64,000 nt of DNA from NCBI GenBank assembly GCA_035041965.1, contig JAPYMA010003015.1, positions 124,001 to 188,000 on the forward strand, written 5' to 3'. How positions within the stretch are numbered: position 1 is the stretch's first letter; each line of letters starts with the position of its first letter. Positions 60,052 to 64,000 of the stretch are shown here, one piece after another. Source of the DNA: Anisakis pegreffii (Eukaryota > Nematoda > Chromadorea > Rhabditida > Anisakidae). A model generated the notes under the pieces. That model was not told where the DNA came from, did not search any database, and saw nothing but the letters and a program-made list of their open reading frames with translations. The position numbers and the translations under genes were made by a program.

Positions 60052-62951
60052 TCAAGTTTCAGTCTTATATTTCCCAGCCAACTCTAGTGAACGTTTGGCC
60101 ATCTGAATGGCACCTTCGCGACGTTTATTCCCACCAATGAATCCGCTCATATGCACGAAGATACAATCCGGAATTGAGCTTATCTTCGACAATTCCTCAT
60201 CTCTATAACCACGCCACTTCTCAGGTAGCGGCAGCCTGCAATGATGCCCAATTGCGATAGTTTCATCGAATATTCTAATTGTTCACTCCATCCGCATACC
60301 TCCTCACGTACGTATAAATTGAAAAAGCCACAAAAGCAAATCGTTCGTGCATTTTTGAGAGCTTCTTGTGCTATTCAACCCAAGAAGCTCTCAAGAAGCA
60401 TATTTTTGTATGTTACTCATAACACCAGTTACTCAAAATATCCACCAGGAAACATCCAAACATGTAAAAAACGACACATTCTTGATCATAATGGTGTGCA
60501 AATGCAAACTCCATCATTCAAAAAAGCACAAAAATAAGCCAAGCAAATATACAAACATAAAACTGACCTATTCTCAAACGCGCTCTTCTCATCAACCGGA
60601 ATCGCTTGCACTCGCCAACTACCCGAAGTTGAATCCCCATAAACAATGTACGTTATTTGTGCAGCTTCTAAGTTCAACTCTTTTTCCAATGTGAAGAAAT
60701 GCTCTTTCCATGGCACACCGCCTTTTTCCAAAACAAGGATTTGTCCACTCGGATCGATCTTTAATAAGAACTTTCAACGAAAATCACGACGATCGCATTT
60801 TAATTCATTCTGTTTGGTAATTTCATTGTGCTTTGAATGCTCGAAATGCATGTTGAGATGGATATGGAAATTTTGATTTACAGTGGAGTTGTACAACAAA
60901 CAAGTATATGATAATAAGTGCGGTGCTCAATCAGAATGTGTGTCATAAGAACGATGAATACTGAGAACTTGCAGCCGGAGCGAAATCGCTCGAAAAATAG
61001 CTTTTACACAAAATCACTCGAAAAATGGCATTCAAACTGAGAACGTCGCCGCACTCACATCGAAACGATTTTTGACGCATTCGGCAACGATATCGCGGGC
61101 TGGCAACCACGATTTGTGTAAGTATCCTAAACGCTCCAAAAACTCTTGACCTACCAGTTTCATCGCGTCTTCGAACCTTAAGTAAAAGCACTTATTGCAA
61201 GTAAAAATACCTTCCACCTCATAACAAATAATTTTCTGTTAGTGGAAGGAAATTTTCCGAATTCGGACAAAAATTTTTAACCGAGCTTTGCATCGATTCC
61301 GCTTCAAGAACATCATGATAGAATTAACTGTCAGCTCCAAACTGACATGTCAACACTACACAAAATGCTCTAATTGTTCCAGGAATTGAACCAAAAAATG
61401 TATTCAACGTGAGATTTAATGGACAATCGTTCGAATTACGTTCAAATTTTAGCATTAGGTTCCAATTTAAAACTTCCATCCTCCTCTCCTCTCCCTTATG
61501 AATTTTTTCCTTCGTGATACTCACAATGGAAGTGTTCTCTAACCTTTTCTCAACATCAACATCCTCGTCATTCCAGGCTGGATTCAGGTTTCCAACGCGA
61601 CTCGAAAGCGTTCCGCCGAGATGATATCTTCAACATTCAAGCATAGTTTTTTGTTCAAGCGTTAATAATTTGTTCACGAAATAAACAATCGCAAATGAGA
61701 CGATGACAAAAAAAAGATCGCTAATCAAGCCAAAACGATAACCGATCTGATAACATGTAATACCTGGGTGTGCCATCGAACTGTGGAATACCGTTATCGA
61801 TTGCATCCACAGCCTCAACGAAACTTTCGTAGAGTTTTCGATACAACACTTCCACAATCTTATCACTCTCATTCACTGATAAACGCTCCGCCAAAACACG
61901 CTTACCATAATGCGCATAGATGAGTCCGGCTGAGCTCAGTTTCGTCTCAAATTCCAGAATGTCCAGCGATTTCATCGTATGTGAGAAATCTCTTCAAATC
62001 AAAAATCAGAATGCATCATCTAATTTTCAAATTGAGAGCAACCATGTGACACCATATCGTCATAATTAATGCAGTCGGATTCCCATCCACAATACAAATA
62101 GGTACATTCAATCATTAAGAGCAGTCCGGAATTCTATGAAATGACGACACCAATTGCACATTTCCAATGTTGATCGCAAAACATTGCAATAACGGTGATC
62201 AATGAAATGTGAGGAATGGACGAACCTCTGGTGGTGATCATAACGCAGTTTCGAGTGATCATAAATCCCACCAACATCAACCACAATATTACAATTCGAC
62301 AGAGCCGTTGGATTACGAGTTCTAAAAACAAAACATTGACTGTCTCAACAGTGGGAGTAATGCTCCCAAAAACTTAAACCTGATTCAATGAACTATGGAA
62401 GGCATTTGTGGACATTATAATATTGATACAACTTTCGAGCAAATGCTGCCAGATTTCTGGCATTCAGCTGAATACGAAACTCTAATCAACGATAAAGAAA
62501 ATATTGATAAAACCACGAAAAGAAAATAGTGGAAAGCAACGATTTTTGTTACTATAAAGCAATGAAAGAATTTCCTAAATTACACTAAACAATAGAAATT
62601 CCACAGATTTTAGTCCAAATATCAGCAGTCAGCAAACCATAAATGTGAAATGATAACATGAAAAAATTCATAAATCCAAAACAGTACCTCACAATCTCGT
62701 ATCGGCTAAATTCCGGTAGAGACTTAAGCAGAAAGCATGCGAATACCTGAAATTCATTTTCATTGAATACAAGTTTAATAACTATACAATTTTAGCTGCA
62801 AATTTGTCGTAGAATTACATTCAGCATGCATCCCTAACAAACCGCAAACTCAAAAATAAACCAATACAAAACGAAACGAAACGAAATGAAATGAAGGAGC
62901 GCAAACCTCATCGCAATGAAACTTCCCATCATGCGTTCCTATCGAAGGCAT
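60052..62951 (-). CDS. myg1: MYG1 exonuclease (DHH family, UPF0160)
   Basis: DHH-type 3'-5' RNA exonuclease. In mammals MYG1 processes RNA in the nucleolus and mitochondria; the same role is inferred here. Exons: 62907-62951, 62688-62746, 62226-62321, 61764-61991, 61544-61627, 61059-61176, 60568-60758 and 60052-60235 (stop TGA), all GT-AG and in phase, 334 aa, the usual size. Motifs in order: IGTHDGKFHCDEVFA (metal-binding block), RTRNP, NCNIVVDVGGIYD, the family DHH (Asp63-His64-His65 in YDHHQRDF), TKLSSAGLIYAHYG, EAVDAIDNG, LSSRVGNLNPAWND, HKSWLPARDIV, VLEKGGVPWKEHFF and the C-terminal GFIGGNKRREGA. The first exon opens at a CGTTTAG acceptor (62977) with in-frame codons before the ATG, so either trans-splicing or an upstream presequence exon is possible. 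Confidence 0.96.
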
Positions 62952-64000
62952 TCCCCGAGTCAACGAAACTGTTGAACCTAAACGATACGAACTGCTACAG
63001 AATTTGCGTAACGTTTTTGAAACGGTATCTGTAAGCTTACAAGTATATGATTAATCTGTAACACGGCTATGATATAAGTCCACAATGAGATCGCTAAGAC
63101 AGCTACGGTTCGTCTGAACTGAGACAGCACCATGAATGAAATGGAATGTGGGCTAAGGAATCACAGAGAAAATTTTAATACGATCCATCAGTTTGTAATT
63201 ACATTGGTATTTCTTGTGAGTTCGAGATAGAGTTCCCTTTTCCGGTTAAGGGAACCAACGCCCTGGAATCGATTCAGCTGCAGGTAAGGACACTGTTAAA
63301 ACTCTTGACGATAATTCAGCATCACTATTCGACGTCCAACGAATCTTACCAAACTGTGCAAAACGTTAGCATATGATATTCTGAATTCTAATCAAATTCC
63401 TAATCTGAAGCAGTCATTTGCCCCGAATTCAATGTGGCTTTGGAAATCTTAAAGATACAAATTTTTTTTTGCTCGCTTCCACCTCATCACCTGTGCCTTG
63501 AATGTGCGGAAGAATTTAGCGATGTCAATGAATTTTGCAGCAACTTGTTAGAAACTTGTTCTCGACTGCAGGGATGAGCAATAATCACAGCGATAATGGG
63601 AATGTTTGAAAGTTCATAATCAATGATATAGACGATGAACAGCACAATCTTCTCACGTAAAAACTGATTTTATTACGGCTAATCATGGTGAGAGATCAAC
63701 AAAAACAACAACAATGATGTGTCAACAAACAAAAACTCAGCACTCTACGGCACTTGCTCGTCGTTCGAATCACACTCTGAATATATCCAAAACACAATTT
63801 CAGCAGTTATCAGACGACCACATGTCCGATATTCATTAAAATACGATAGAACATAAAAAGCAACAAGTTAAATTTTGATATGACAAGAGATCACGTGCTG
63901 AGATATAGATTTGATTGGCAAAATGATATGATATATCTTCAAATTTCGTGAGTCCGTGGACTAGATAAGAACAATTGGGCAGTAATATCGATAAACGTAA
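62952..64000. other. 5' flank of MYG1, no further gene recognised
   Basis: Bases just downstream of the window-side splice site at 62977 may include an upstream exon of MYG1 or its trans-splice site. The rest to the window edge contains no open frame with recognisable similarity. A short (ACGAA)n tract lies inside MYG1 intron 1 at about 62868-62895. Confidence 0.5.

Overview
The window is nuclear DNA of a nematode. It is AT-rich, the genes have many short exons, and 3' splice sites mostly read TTTCAG or TTTAG. The gene families are also nematode-typical: a DUF229 ectoenzyme, a LACT beta-lactamase-like protein, a sigma-class GST, and chitinases with the layout signal peptide, GH18, Ser/Thr linker, CBM14 known from filarial and related worms. 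I cannot name the species. I found no bacterial, viral or CRISPR locus.

Layout. 1-2400: a 404-bp satellite array, broken by a 20-N assembly gap at 2082-2101, followed by a diverged copy. 4837-5554 (+): spliceosomal Sm D2. 6602-8671 (-): sigma-class GST, convergent with Sm D2. 8672-13912: long non-coding stretch with a 39-bp tandem repeat. 13913-19481 (+): a 14-exon DUF229 gene encoding 698 aa; intron 6 holds a non-autonomous hAT-like element with a perfect 8-bp target duplication. 22384-27140 and 29834-33882 (+): two tandem chitinase paralogs with identical exon plans. 35261-37260 (-): a soluble RMD (regulator of microtubule dynamics) gene. 41101-45002 (-): a 10-exon LACT gene encoding 444 aa. 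48048-58591 (-): a membrane-anchored RMD-2/RMD-3-type paralog with an intron of about 7.2 kb. 60052-62951 (-): MYG1, encoding 334 aa. The remainder is AT-rich intergenic DNA with several minisatellites and hairpins.

The gene models were built by hand from splice signals, reading-frame phase and family knowledge. For DUF229, both chitinases, LACT, MYG1, Sm D2 and the last four or five exons of each RMD gene, every junction is GT-AG and in phase. Weak points are the GST exon 1/2 junction, the first exon of the soluble RMD gene and the 5' exons of the anchored RMD gene.

The genes do not form one pathway. They cover splicing (Sm D2), detoxification (GST), chitin turnover (chitinases), microtubule and organelle contact biology (RMDs), mitochondrial and RNA processing (MYG1), and two poorly understood enzyme-like families (DUF229, LACT). 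The most informative signals are the mosaic chitinase duplication with paired loss of two CBM14 cysteines in one copy, the dated transposon insertion in DUF229, the split RMD paralogs around LACT, and the satellite array.
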